This document shows, one piece after another, positions 21,401-34,400 of a stretch of 64,000 bases of DNA. Every line of letters starts with the position of its first letter. Within the stretch, counting starts at the first letter, position 1. The position numbers were made by a program, and so were the translations under genes. Source of the stretch: Euglena gracilis (taxonomy: Eukaryota > Euglenida > Euglenophyceae > Euglenales); assembly GCA_039621445.1 (NCBI GenBank), contig CP154954.1:29521411-29585410 (forward strand), read 5' to 3'. The notes beneath the pieces were generated by a model. That model had not been told where the DNA came from. It did not search any database and was given only the letters and a program-made list of their open reading frames with translations.

Positions 21401-22097
21401 GGTACTTGTCTGTTATCGCACGACATACCCCCCCCCCTTTCGGTTAATACCGTGCCCCCCCCCCCCCCCCGAGCTATTCCCCCCCCCCCCGAGCTATTCC
21501 CATTGGGGGTACGGGAATACCTCACTGTCATAGCACTTTTTATAAAGAACTTCCAAGAAAGTGGTCAAAAATCGACGTTTTGGACCATTTTCAAAAATCA
21601 CCTTTTGGCAAATGTGCACAAAATTGACCATTTTTTAAAAACAACACAAAAAGTTGCAAAAAATGCCCCCTTTTGGGTTGCCCGAGGGTCGGGTATGGGA
21701 ATAGCTCGGGGGGGGGGGACCTAGGCCCCCCCCCCCGAGCTGTTCCCCCCCCCGTACTGTTCCCATTGGGCCGTAAAGGGTCCCGGGGGCGGAAATATCT
21801 TGGGGGGGGGGGGGGCACGGTATAAAAATAAGGCACGACGCCTTATTTTTAGGTTTTATAGGGTTATTTGAAGGAGTAGGGTTAGGTGCGCACATGCCAT
21901 GTTGCGCTACATGGCCACGTTGCACTACATGGCCACGTTGCGCCACATGGCCATGTAGCGCAACGTGGCCATGTAGCGCAACGTGGCATGTGCGCACCTA
22001 ACCCTATTCCTTTAAATAACCCTAAATAACCCAAAAAAAGGGTGTCGTGCGATAACCGAAAGGGGGGGGGGATGTCGTGCGATAACAGACAAGTACC
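21401..22097. mobile_element. TIR element, about 45-bp inverted termini, 8-bp TSD
   Basis: Starts GGTACTTGTCTGTTATCGC and ends with its complement; the first 26 bases match perfectly, then the match continues through a C run into CCTTTCGGTTA. GTCATTTT flanks both ends (21,393-21,400 and 22,098-22,105), a perfect 8-bp TSD. The interior has inverted GAGCTATTCCCATTGGG/GGGAATAGCTCG arms and a large foldback. No transposase ORF; a non-autonomous element whose superfamily is not settled by its ends. Confidence 0.8.
21855..22028. repeat. Long foldback inside the TIR element
   Basis: The arms read GGGTTATTTGAAGGAGTAGG then GTTAGGTGCGCACATGCCA on the left and the complement (TGGCATGTGCGCACCTAAC then CCTATTCC..AAATAACCC) on the right. 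Internal repeats of TACATGGCCACGTTGC and GCAACGTGGCCATGTA lie between. The hairpin would be about 60 bp per arm. It is probably a separate nested insertion. Confidence 0.7.
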
Positions 22098-22105
22098 GTC
22101 ATTTT

Positions 22106-22440
22106 TGCATGGTTGGCCCCCATGTATGGTTGGCCAACACCCCCTCCCAAATTGATGGACCTTCCCTACAACATTGTAATTGAAAGTACCCCCAGGTTCC
22201 TTTTTAAGGCTCCAGGTCGCCCAAAGTCGGGACGCATTAGGGTATTTCAAAAAAAAATTCTTCACAGCTTCGCCCCAAAATTGAAACCGCCTCATATTAC
22301 CCTCACCCCCTGGGCGATTCCCTTATTCTGGTTCTCATCGTGTTTCACCGCAGTTACAGGTATCTGGGCTCCTCCAAGTGGTATTTAAAACAGTTATTTC
22401 TTTGTTTGGCGTAGAATGGCAGGACTCTCACAATAATTTT
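22106..22440 (+). other. Upstream region of UGDH copy 2
   Basis: 335 bp between the TIR element and the start region. Apart from ordinary mixed sequence with short C runs, I see no TATA-like or other promoter signal; euglenid promoters have no recognised consensus to look for. Confidence 0.35.
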
Positions 22441-22457
22441 GTTTTTCAGGGCACAAA
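22441..22457 (+). promoter_or_regulatory. Probable spliced-leader trans-splicing acceptor and 8-nt 5' UTR
   Basis: A pyrimidine-rich tract ending TTTTGTTTTTCAG (AG at 22,448-22,449) is followed by GGCACAAA and then the UGDH ATG. An AG acceptor this close to the start codon with no visible upstream exon is what euglenozoan spliced-leader addition produces. A cis intron with an unseen 5' UTR exon is the alternative. Confidence 0.55.
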
Positions 22458-25400
22458 ATGGCTGACTTCAAAGTGAAGATTTTGTGCATTGGCGCTGGGT
22501 ACGTTGGTGGTCCAACGATGGCAGTCATCGCTTTCAAATGTCCCTGACAGGGTTTCACATCCCAGCAAAGACAGGAGGAGACCGTGACTTGGGGGTTGGG
22601 TGAAGAAACCCCTGGTTTTGGTCTCGAGATGGGACCACTGCAAGTTCAGCCTCCCCGGATGGCCTGGCGAAGCTGGATTGAATATTTTTTGAAAAAAAGA
22701 GTGAGAATGGCATGGCAATTTGAGGGATTTCGGTTTTAAGCTTTCAGTTCCAAATTTTGGCGGAAAAATTCCAACCCACTGGATTCGGGCCCCGGGCGGA
22801 TATTGGCCATGCTTGCTCTGGAGGTTGGGCCGACCTAGGTCGGCACGGCCCAACCATGCTGTTATCGACCTCTGGAGGTCGACAGAAATGGCCACTGCAC
22901 CGCATTACCCCCCCCCCTTTTCAAAGAACTGGTCGGCCCGACCTGTTGCAGTTGCCGACCATATGGTCGGCCTGACCAATTGGAGGTCGGGCCGACCATA
23001 TGGTCGGTAGAAATGACCTCAATGGTTTTCCTTTTCAAAAGCATCCATCCAAACCCTTGGCCAAACCCCGGAACATAAGAAGGCCATTTTCGCATATACC
23101 CTCACCCCCCCTAATTGCCCCCCCCCCCCCCAATTGGCTAATTGAGGGTCCCGTTGGACGGTCCATTAGCCAATTTGGGGGGGGGTCGGGCTTATTGCCC
23201 ATTGGCCGGGGTTATCCCCCCCTAATTGTCCCCCCCCTAATTGGCTACCACTCCCCCCCTTATTTGACCCCCCCCCTTAATTGAGCATTTGGGTCCGGGG
23301 AGGAAATTTTTTTAGGCGCCGAAGGCGCCGAAAAAATTTTTTGCCCTCTCGCAAAGCCAAATTTTTGACCCCCCCCCTTATTTGAGCATTTGGGGGGTCC
23401 CTTAGCCCGTGGGTGTGCTCAAATAAGGGGGGGGTAATTGGGGGTCCGAAGGAGCCCGGCCATTAGCCAAATAGGGGGGGTGAGGGTACCCATAAGCTAG
23501 GGGGCATTGCAAAACAATTCCTGGTGGCGTTAACCCGTGGCCAAAAAGAATTTCTGACGTTATTTGAAGGGTTATATGAGTTGGGTTAGGGTTATGATTC
23601 TTATGCAAACAGCAGAACATTTCCTGCTCAACGTTGTTAGATTGGTCTCTACAAGGTTCCCAGCAATCCCAAAGAGCCGCCCAACTTGGGTTAAAAACAT
23701 GGGGGGACCTGAGCGAGGCGCCAGCAAGGGTCCCCCCATGTGCATTAACCCCAGTTGGGCGGCTCTTTGGGGTAGCTGGTACCGTGTAGGAGCCAATTTA
23801 TCCCGTTTCTGAACAGCCGGCTGCAGCCCTCAAAAATTTTCAGGCTTCAACAAGATGCACTTGCCAATCGAGCCCTGGATTCGGGCTTTCTTGCCTGTTT
23901 TCGAGGTGCCAGCCCGGTTCAGCTGCCAGTAGACCCCTTTTCCAGCCAGCACCTTTTTTCCCCTAGCGGTAACCCCCCCAGGGTCTTTAAGGAAACCCCT
24001 GGACTGAACCATTATTTCCAGAGTGGAAGTGTTGATTTTTGAGTCATTTTGGTCCCGGTGGCCAGAGACCGACCCTGGAGGGGTTGGGGAGTTGGGTGAT
24101 TGGTTTTCCAGATCCCCCCCCCCGGGGGGGTGTTGCTGAGCAACGGTATAATTCTGATTAAGGATGTCAAGAATAAACAACCTGTTTGTACCCGCCCCCC
24201 CCCCTTGTCCCCTTGTCCACCGACCACCCCTACATACCGACCACCCCCGGGCCGGGGGTTGCAGGTTGGGGGGGGGTGTACGACCACCCCCCGGTCGGGG
24301 GTTGCAGGTGACCACCAAAATGTTTTTACCTCTCATGTGCTTGTCGACCAGCTTTTTTCCCGTGTTTCCTGTCCATTGAGTGTTCCTCGTGTTCCCTCCG
24401 GGGAGTCCTGTTTTGTTTGAGCATAGCACCTCTGTTGTTGCTATGGTTATTGGTCCCTTACCTCATGGGGAGAAATATTACCGTTATGAAATTGCACCTT
24501 TTTTTGGCTTTTGGTTTTGTTTTGGCCCTAGTGGTACGACCACCCCCGGTCGGGGGTTGCAGGTTGGGGGGGGGTGTACGACCCCCCCCCCCCGGGGCGG
24601 GGGACGAAGGACCCCGGTCGTTGGACAAGGGGGGGGGGGGGGCGGGTACAACAAGGCAATGGTTTTGCCAAATAAAAGTTTCATGCATGCTTTTTTGTTG
24701 GTTTTGGGGGGTTAAACATGTTTCTCAGTCTGAAGTGTTTGTTTTGAACAACATCTTTGGCCCTGACCCCCAAGGGTGCATGGAGAGAGCCAGGGTGGTC
24801 TATACGGGACGGGATTTTTCTTTTTTTTCCTGTTCAGGACGGCCCTGAAGCCCTCAGGCCTAAGAGTCTGTCTGCCAAGGGCAGAACTGGGGGGCGTGAA
24901 CCGGGTCGGGAGGAGCCCAGGTAACCGCGGTGTAACCGCAGTGAGAACAAGAGCAAAGGTATCAGTATCAGTCCAATGCTTCATGACAAGGGGGTTGGAG
25001 GGGGGGGAAGCCCCCCCCCCCCAAATGAGACCCGGGATTTTTTGGGTCCGTTACTTGAAAACTGCAGGGGTTCTTATTTTTGGGGGATCTTATTTTTGGA
25101 TTTTTTTTTGACCAACCTGGACCCAAAGACATCATTTTCCAGGTTCCCAAAAAAACCAAAAGTATTCCTTCGACGCTTCGCGATACGCGTAAATTGGTTC
25201 AATTCATCTTTTAGCCTGTTTTTGGAACTCAAATATCCCAAATTGTTGACAGGTGGAATCCAAACCAAGATCATCGTGTGAATTGAAAGAGAATTTTGAC
25301 CTCCATTACCTTGCGGTTACACCGCGGTGTGACCGCGGTGCAACCGCGGTGATAACCGCGGTGTGGGCTCCTCCTCAAAAACAAAAAGGTCGAAACATGC

Positions 25401-28400
25401 ATTTTTCGACCTTTTGGGTGGATGGGCGATGGTCCAAGGATGCCGGAAATCACATTTTCTGCCGAATTCGAGCCGCTTTTGCCAAAATTTGGCTCTTTTT
25501 TGCCCATTCTTCCTCTGGGGTTTCATTGAATGTGCTGGGACAGCAGATTTATTTTATTCTTTTTATCTTCCCCCTGGCGAGAGCACAGGAGGTAACAGTT
25601 CCTCTCATCGGAAGCCCTGTGACAGATGTCAAGGTGACCATCCATGATATCAATCAGGCGCGGATTGATGCCTGGAACTCAGACCAACTTCCAATCTATG
25701 AACCGGGACTGGAGGAGATTGTAAAGCAGCAGCGTGGCAAGAACCTTTTCTTCACCACCAGCTTCGATGAGGAACTCCAAGAAGCGGATATTGTGTTTAT
25801 GTCTGTGAACACATTCAGGGAGTGGCATTAATGGGAGAAGAATGCTGGAATGATTGTGAAAGAAGTGTGACTAAACCCCCCCCCCCCGATGGTGGAGGGT
25901 GATGTGGGCTTTTTGGGAATCCCCCCACAAGTCACACGGAGAGTCGGCAGGGGGGGTTGGGGTGGTGTACATGCCACTGGGACGGTGTTGCCAACAGGTA
26001 AATGCCGCTGTGTAAACCCTGTCAGGTGCATGTGCATGATGGTGTGTGTGGCAAACCCCGAACTGCCCCAAGAGAACGCTGGAACAAAGAACAACTGAAC
26101 AGTGTTTTTTCCAGTCTGGCCGAATACAGACAAGCTGTGGGCAACCACATTTTGGTGAAAAGACTCCGATGGGTGGTGGTGGTATTGCAATTTTCTCTCT
26201 CGGTAGGGTCAAGGGTAAGCTTCTGTAAAGGCCCCAAAAATTAAAAAAAATTGCAAAAAAATTGTAAAGAAAATGGTGGCCTGGATGAGATAATGATTCA
26301 AAAAAGAACCTGGATTCTGGGATGGAAAGCCGCAAAATATTATGGTGTGGGACAGTGGGATCTGCCTACAAGCCTCAGGTAACCAAAAGTCAGGATTACA
26401 TTTTCTGGGACCGAAGAAATCACATACCCCCTTCCCCCCCTTGTCCAAGACACAGCGTGTCGTTGACACCCCCCCCCTGTCAACGACTCTTTTCTGGAGC
26501 ACATTTTTTCTCTTGTATTTTTTTTAAAGGATATTCAGCCAAGTCATTTGAAAATTGTGTCACATCTCCTTGCCATTTCTTTATTTGTTTTCCCCTATGA
26601 ATTTGGTGATTTGGTGCAATATGAGGGGTCAAATGGTGCAATTTGTGGAGGACATGGTCATTGGGCCATCAAAAAGTTCGTTGTCATTGTCCGCGCTGTT
26701 GACAGAGCTTGTCGTTGACATCCCCCCATGTCAACAGCACTTTCCTGGTGCGTGCCTTGGCCAAGGGGAGGGGAGGTGGGTACCTTGTGAAAATGGCCGA
26801 AGGCCATGCCGCAGGCAACAGCCCTTCATTGAAGAGAGCACCATCAGAGACCATGGCAGATTAACGGTCCCCCACTAGGGCGCCAATTTTTGCAATGGGT
26901 CGAAAATTAAGCAGCAGTCAAAAAACGCATTTTCTCAGACCACAATCTCAGAACACAAGAGAAAGTTGGTCGATTTTGGGGAGCAATTTCAGGCATACTT
27001 GGACCCCCATCCAAGTCTGGTAATTCTTCATTCAATTCAACCTTGCATTTGGGGGGGGTTGCGATATTTTGCGAGATATTGCACCGTCTTGCGATATTGG
27101 CGATATTTTCGATATTTGCGATGTTATTGCTGATACCGCGATATATTGCGGTTATTTTTTTAAGCCCCCCCCCCCCCCGGGAAAATGTTAGTCACAACCT
27201 TGGCCAGCGGAATTCAGCCTTTCGCCATTCACCCTAATAGAGAACCCTCCAAAACAGTAAGTGCCCTCGGTTACTAGAATTTCCAGTGCCTCATTGGTGA
27301 CACCCCAAGATTCCTCTTCAATGGGATCCACCACAATGTCATCTTCATCGTCAGAGTCAACTAAAATCTGTTGACAGTACAAAAAGAACGGTGCAAAATT
27401 TGTCAAATACCCTGCGGGGGGGGGGGTCTGAGGGCAACCGCGCGGGCGGTGTTCGGCCCAAAGGGGGGGTTGGGGTTGCGGGGGGGGGGGGGGGCGGGTG
27501 AGGAACGGGGTTTGCGTCATGCGTGACTTGTGTGACGTCATTCTTTCCTCTAATTTTAAAACCCAATCAGGAATTTGCGTGCCATTTGGGTCCAAAAATA
27601 GGTCCAATTGGGAATTTGGGACAAATTATTCATACTTTTGATTCCTAACTGAGTGGCAAATTCCTAGTTAATCCGAATTTTTTGTACTTTTTTTGAATCC
27701 AGAATTGGGTTCAGAGTGGGGTCGGGGGGGGGGTCGCGGAGGAAACGCCCAAAATAGGGCCTTGCCCCATCCACCCATCCAGGTGCGCCGACCCCGCCCC
27801 CGACATTTTGAGGAGAGGGTGAGGAGGAGACACATGGGTGCAACCTCATGGAAACCTCTGGACTGATTATGCATATTATGCACTGAACAAACACTGTTAT
27901 GCACTGTTTTCTTCAAATTTAAGGTTTAATTTCTTTAAATTAAGGTTCACCTTTTTTTCATTTTAAATTGTAGCTTTGGTACAAACATTGAAATTTCATT
28001 TCACACCGCTCATGGAGGTGGTCACCCCTGCATGTTCCTCCAACAACTGTGGGCAAACCAAATCCCAAAAAAAAATGAAAAAAATGGCATATGAACCAGA
28101 GAAAAGAAAAAGCACAAAAACCGAAAAAAAATCAAAAATTAAAATCAATATTCATGCATACAATCTTGGGCATTGGTGAAATTTGTGCAGCAGAAAGTTG
28201 GTGGATTCCTGCCAGGCTTCTTTTTGTTTCGGAAAGTTGCACCCCCCGGGGGGTTGTGGGCCGGCAGGAGGGTAGGGCACCTTCAACCCCCCCCCCCCCG
28301 GGAGCCGGTTTCGGGGTGGGTAGTGCTAAAATGGCCGTTTTCAAGGGAAATTTGCCTGTGTCAGCAGGCACCACATGCCGAAACCGACCCCCCCCCTGGG

Positions 28401-31400
28401 GTGGGGGGGGTGCTGCTGTGGACAGCAGGCACCATAGCACACGGCACCCCCCCCCCCCGGGGTTGGTAGAAAGAAGCCTGATCCCTGCTCACACCCACCA
28501 AGTTGCATGGGATTGGCAAAGGGCGAGCAGCAGATCTGAAGTACATTGAAGGTGCTGCCCGTCGTATTGCAACGATCAAGGATGGTTCAGCCACACAGTG
28601 TGGCGACCTGGAATTGATCCTGGTCTGAAGTGGATCCATTTTTTAAACAAGCAAGTGACCAAATTTGCACACCCTCTTTGCATGAAACCCTGGGGGTCTA
28701 CATTGTCCAAATATTTACTGGCCCCCAACGATTTTGTTGACCTTCCAGCTTTTCAAAAAAAACATGTTTTTTGAACCTTGAAAAAGAAAAGTGTAAAATG
28801 TCGTGTTTTTGAAAAACTTCTTTTTGCTTTTTTTTTTTAAAGAAGAAGCCAAAATGTGGCACGCAGCTTCGCTTGTCCAACCTCCCCCCCCCCAGGGAAA
28901 TTGCCCTCCCTGGGAAACTGTTATTTAAACCCCGTACTCGCCAAACTGTCACCGAATTTTTTCCCAGAAATTTTGACGCTTTCTCACGGAAGGTGAAAGA
29001 TTGAGTGGACCTCATGCATAGAATTTGACCACGGAAATTTGAAGGGAAATCGCATCTTTTGGACTTCTGGGTCAGTGGGGGATTTAAAAAATTCTCCTTT
29101 TTACTTCTGACCTCCCCCGTGAAACTGTTACTTACCTCCGTATTTGCTGACAGTTTCCCGGGGGGATAGATGCCCAAGAGGTTATTATTGGGTTATTTTT
29201 TTCCTCCAGTGCTTTGCAGAGAGTATTTTAGACATATTTTGCACAGCATTGCCCCAAGCCACACGTTTGACCAATTGGGGCAGGGGATTCTTTCCCCTGT
29301 TACGTACAGCGTGGTACGCTATATGCCTGACAAAATCAGTAACTCCTTTCAAGAGGGGAGGCAAGCTTGGAAGGACACCAGGGGTTTTTTTTAGTTGTGG
29401 ACCCCCGGGGGGGGGGGGGGGGGGGGTGTCCGGCCGAGCCCCCAGGGGGGGATATACTTTTTGGCGCCAAAGGCGCCAAACATATTTGAAAAGGTGCTAT
29501 TTTTAGCACTTTTTGCGATTTTTGGCCATTTTTTGTGGGTCCCCCAGGACCCCCCAGGGGGTGGGTGGGTGGGGGGGGACCCCCCCCCCCGGTCTTAAAT
29601 AAATCCCCTGAAGGACACCCCTCTCTGCGGGAGGGGGTTGGGTGGGTGGGGGCCATACCATTGCCAAGGGTGTGCTCCCCCCCCACCGGCCGGGGGGTGA
29701 CTGACTGGTTTTTTCGGAGTGACTGGCTAGTTTTTGGCTCCTGTGGGGGGAGGTCTGTGCATAACGGAAATCGGCCGAACAGCAAGGGTGGTGGGTGGGT
29801 GGGGTCGACCACCCCCACCCCCGACAACCTGCATGGCGGGTGAGGGGGGGGGGGGCGCCCCCCCCCCACCACCTCTTCCCGTATTTCCGGGAGCACCAAT
29901 TTTTGGACCGGAAAAAAATTTTCCGGCGCCGGGTGTTTTTTTTTTATCCATTTTGGGACCCATATAGGAGGTCCCCACCCAAAAACCACCCAAACCCCCA
30001 TTTTTTCACACCTTCCAAAAATTCAACATTTTCTGAAAATGTTGATTTTGAGAGGTTTTTGAAGCAAAAAATGCCATTGAAAGGTCAAAAAATTTCAACG
30101 AGAAAAAATGTCAGTAAAATTTGACTGTGCCAAAATTTTGTCCACTTTTTTTGACCTTCGTTTTTTTCACCCCCCTCCTAAAAACTACCAATTTTTAACC
30201 TTAAATTTTTGAGATTTTTTGTGAAAAAAAATGTGGTTTTCCATCATAAAAATCATATGTTTTGGGTTCATTTTTCAAAAAAAAATCAAAAATCTTCCCG
30301 TCCAATATCCCCGTTTTCCTGAAATCGGTGAAAATGCTGTGGTGGGTGGGGGGGTCGACCCCCCCCCCCACCAGGCCTTCCCATTCTGCCCTGCGGTGGT
30401 TGGCCAGGATTGGCCGACGTGGCCACCTGGCGCCAAAGGCGCCGGAAATTTCTTTTTTGACCAAAAATGTTTTGATTTTTGGCCAATTTTGGCCGAGTAG
30501 CCAAAGTGACCAACCCCCTTCCCCAGGAAGGAGGTGGGAAGTGGGTGACTGGTTTTTGAAAAGTGACAGATTGGTTTTTTGAAAGTGGACCAGGGCGGGG
30601 GGTCGGTAAACAATGGTATGGTCCGGTCCCTTTTGTGGGGGGGGTGTCCCTGCGGAAGCTTGGGCATAGGTTCCAGAGAGAAGCACCAGAAAAATGTGGG
30701 CAAGGCGGTCCCCTGCTGGGCTGGGTGGGGGGTCTTTAAAAGAAGCCGGGAGAGCAGTGCAAGTGGTCAGCAATCCATGGCCCCTCCGAAGGGAGGATTT
30801 TTATGCAGAAAAAATCCTCCTTGCAAGGACTGTGAAGTCTGGCAACAAGGTGGTTGTGGAGAAGTCCACGGTGCCTGTTCGCTGCAGCGTTGCCATTGAG
30901 CGAGTCTTGAAGGCATGCAGTGCTGATCAGGGTTTGACGTAAGGAGGTCGACCGCGCACCGTTTTGAACAATAGCCTTTTGTAACGATCCCCCCACTTTG
31001 CGCCTATTGCATGCAAGAAGCTCTGGGAGTGTGGAAGCTGAGTCACATGAAAATGAAATGCGAGCGGATGGACTGCTTCTAAGCAGAGGAGGGCACCATA
31101 AGGAACCTCCATGACTTTTCTTTTGATGATTGCCTCAAAAAACCCCTATCTGCGATCCACATAGGTGCGTGCTCCACTCTGGCAACGACCCTCTCTGATT
31201 CAACCCCCCCCCCATTCCTGACGACCCACAACGACCCATTGTTGTAATCATTGGTTATACTCTTTTCACATGTTTTGGGCATTAGAAATGCTCTCCACTT
31301 TCCTTGATCGCCCCTCTTTCCCAAATCATGTGTCAAGTCCAACAAAAATCACGAATATTGAGAACCAAACCTGGATTTTGAAAGCAGGTTGGCAAATTTA

Positions 31401-34400
31401 GCAGCACATCACTCCAGAATTAGGATTATGAAAATTATGGCAAAGAAGCATCTGGAAATTTTCTGGGTGTTTTACCAAAACACCCAGAAAATTTGTTTGT
31501 TGTAATTTGTTGCCCTACACCCAGGGAGTTGAGTTACCCCCATCCATTGGCCATGGGTTTGCTCCATTGTGTCACTGTTGTGTGCCGCTGATGGGGTGTT
31601 TGACTCCCAAATTATGTTCTTGTCGATCCCTGGTGCTGACACCTCTGCCACATTTGAAGTACTGTCAAACCCAGAACACACCAGTACTCCCATTTTTTTT
31701 CGCCACCATTTTTCACCGGTCATCCGTTTCTCAAAAGTTGGTTCATGACAATACTGGTCCATTTTTTATCCCACCGAGGGATGCCTTGTCAGAGTCAACA
31801 CACCACATCGGTGTCATCAGTCTGAGTGCTGACGTGCTGGCGAGTTTCTTGCCGAGGGGACAGCCATTGAGGATCTTCTGAAACCCGACCGTGTGTTGAT
31901 CAGGCATTATTTTGCATATATCTTTTACGTATGCTATATAATATACATATATATATATATATCATGTATTATATATGCTTATTTTAGGGTCAAATTTTTT
32001 CCAACACTTTTAGGCATTCTAAGGAATTTTAAGGCACAATTTTCCAGGGTGGTCCATGGGCGATCCGGGCATCGAACCAACGTTTTTGATTTCGCACGTG
32101 GTCCAAAATCAAGGAAAGTCGAAAAACGCAGTTTTTGAGTTTTGGTTGGATAGACAATGTTTCAGCGATGCCAGAGATCATTTTTCATCCCGAAGTCGGC
32201 CTGTTTTTGCCGAGATTTTGCGTTTCATTTTTGCTTGGTCGGAGAAGATTCTGCTGGTCTCATTTCTTAAGGCGTTTTAACGCATTTTAAGGCATTCTGG
32301 CCAAAATTTAAGGTGTATATTTAAAGTATTTTAAGGTTTTTTTTCAAGGCACCTTTAATGATGATAATAATTATAATAATGCCTGGCGCTGATCGGTGGG
32401 TCTCAAACACCCAGCGGGCAGAAGGCCTGTGAGCTTCTCTGCTCTGTCTATGCACGATGGGTGCCGCACAGCTGATTTTGGTTGCACATAGTTTCATTTC
32501 AACTTCCATTTCCATCCATTGATGGTTTCCAGTTTGTGTGTTTCTTTGAGCCCAGGTCCCCTTTTTTGTGTTGGTTTTTGGACAGCTCATTGTGAATCCT
32601 TGTTTATTTTTGCCTTTTTAACAGCTCCCAAAAATCCTAAAAAACCAAATATATATATTTTTCCTGGACACCCAACATGTTTAAACAAAAAAAAAATCTT
32701 GTGATGGATGTTTGCACTGCTCAAAAAACGAAAGGTTTTTTTTTGAGAAATTGCATGAACATATTTTCTGCATTTCAACACGTTTTCAACAAAAATCCTC
32801 CAAGGCGGATGATAATTGGGTAAAGGTTTTCAAAAAGTTAACTCCAAATGTTGAATGGTTCTGTTTTTTAATTCTTTTTTCTGTTAATCTTTTTGTCAAC
32901 CTTGTTTTGCTCAATTTTGGAGAAGATTGGAACAAAATGAGTATGATTTTTGAAGAAAAAAAGACAATTCTCAGAGACATTTTAAATGGACACAAGAGGA
33001 CAACTTTTTGCAAGGATGCTTTTGCTGTCTGCAGTGTAATTACGCGGGAAAAATTTCTGCCCGGTGCTTCGTGCTCTTGCTGGAAAGGCGGTAATTCGGA
33101 CCCTCCACAAAAACAGTGGGGGCAATGCCTGGAGGGGGGGGGGGTTCCCCCCAGTGCCTGCCATTATATCAAACCCGGGAGGGGAGCTCCGTTCGTGGTG
33201 GCACACCCTGCTGCAGCCCTGCCCAGGGATAGTTGGGAAGCCCTTTGGTTTTGAGGTAGGTGGTTGGGGGGTTTGGACCCCCCCCGTTGTTGGAGGGGTG
33301 TTCAGCATGGTTCAAAAAATAGCTGTTTTCCTTCCGGCACTGCACTGGAAAGTGAATAATTTTCACCTTCTTCCTCACTTTTGAGCATATTGCCCACCCA
33401 TTTTGGGATGTTTTGATGTCTTCCACATAAAAAAACGGTCAAAAAGTATTTTTTGGGGGTTTGGTCTATTTTCAAATGGAATCAGGGATTTTCCAACAAT
33501 TTTGGACTGGTATCCGTACTTTTGCCCGTCCACAAACTGAAAAAAAAATTGGTCCTATTTCAGTGACGAGGTTGGAGGGAGGGAGTCCGACCCCCCCCCC
33601 CGCCCCTCAAGGCCTCCCATGTCCCTGGCCCTGCCCCTGACAATCTGATGATGATGGCCGGGATTTTTCATTTTGCAATTCTGGTCCTGAGTGGGCGCGC
33701 CAGTCCCCCTCCCCCCAAGGTCAGCTGCCTCTGCGGGAGCGGATCCTGACCACCAACCAGTGGTCCAGCGAGCTCAGCAAGCTCACCGCCAACGCGTTTC
33801 TGGCGCAGCGCATCTCCTCCATCAACTCCATCTCCGCCGTCTGCGAGGCCACTGGGGCGGACATCGACGAGGTCGCGTTCGCCATCGGCCGGGACTCTCG
33901 CATTGGCCCCAACCGGGCCGATACTGTCGATACAACACAACACAACACAAGGCAACTCAACCCAAAACACCACACCACACCACACCACACCACATTACAA
34001 CACAGCACAGCACAGCACACACACCTGTCCAAGTGGGTTGAAGCCAATTTCCCTGGTAGGTAGGGCCATTCGTTGGGGATTGCCAAGGTTGCCAGCGTTG
34101 CCCAGGTTGGGGCAATGCTGGCCTTTGTATCGGGCAGTGGTGGCCCTATGGGAGTTGGTGAAAAAACACCTCTCCCTCCAGCGGTGTGCAGGTTTTTTTT
34201 GTTCAAACCGCGCCGTCGTTTTGTTGGTTTGTGTTGCACAAAAAAGGGCGTTCACACCAGAGTTGCAACACATTTGCCACAGGAGACAGGATTACCCAAC
34301 AAATTAAAATTTTAAAAGCTCCGGGGTTTACTTCTTAAAAAAGTGACGGGCCCACCCCAAAATCCCAGTGACTGCTGTCTGAAACGTTGTCATGGACAGG

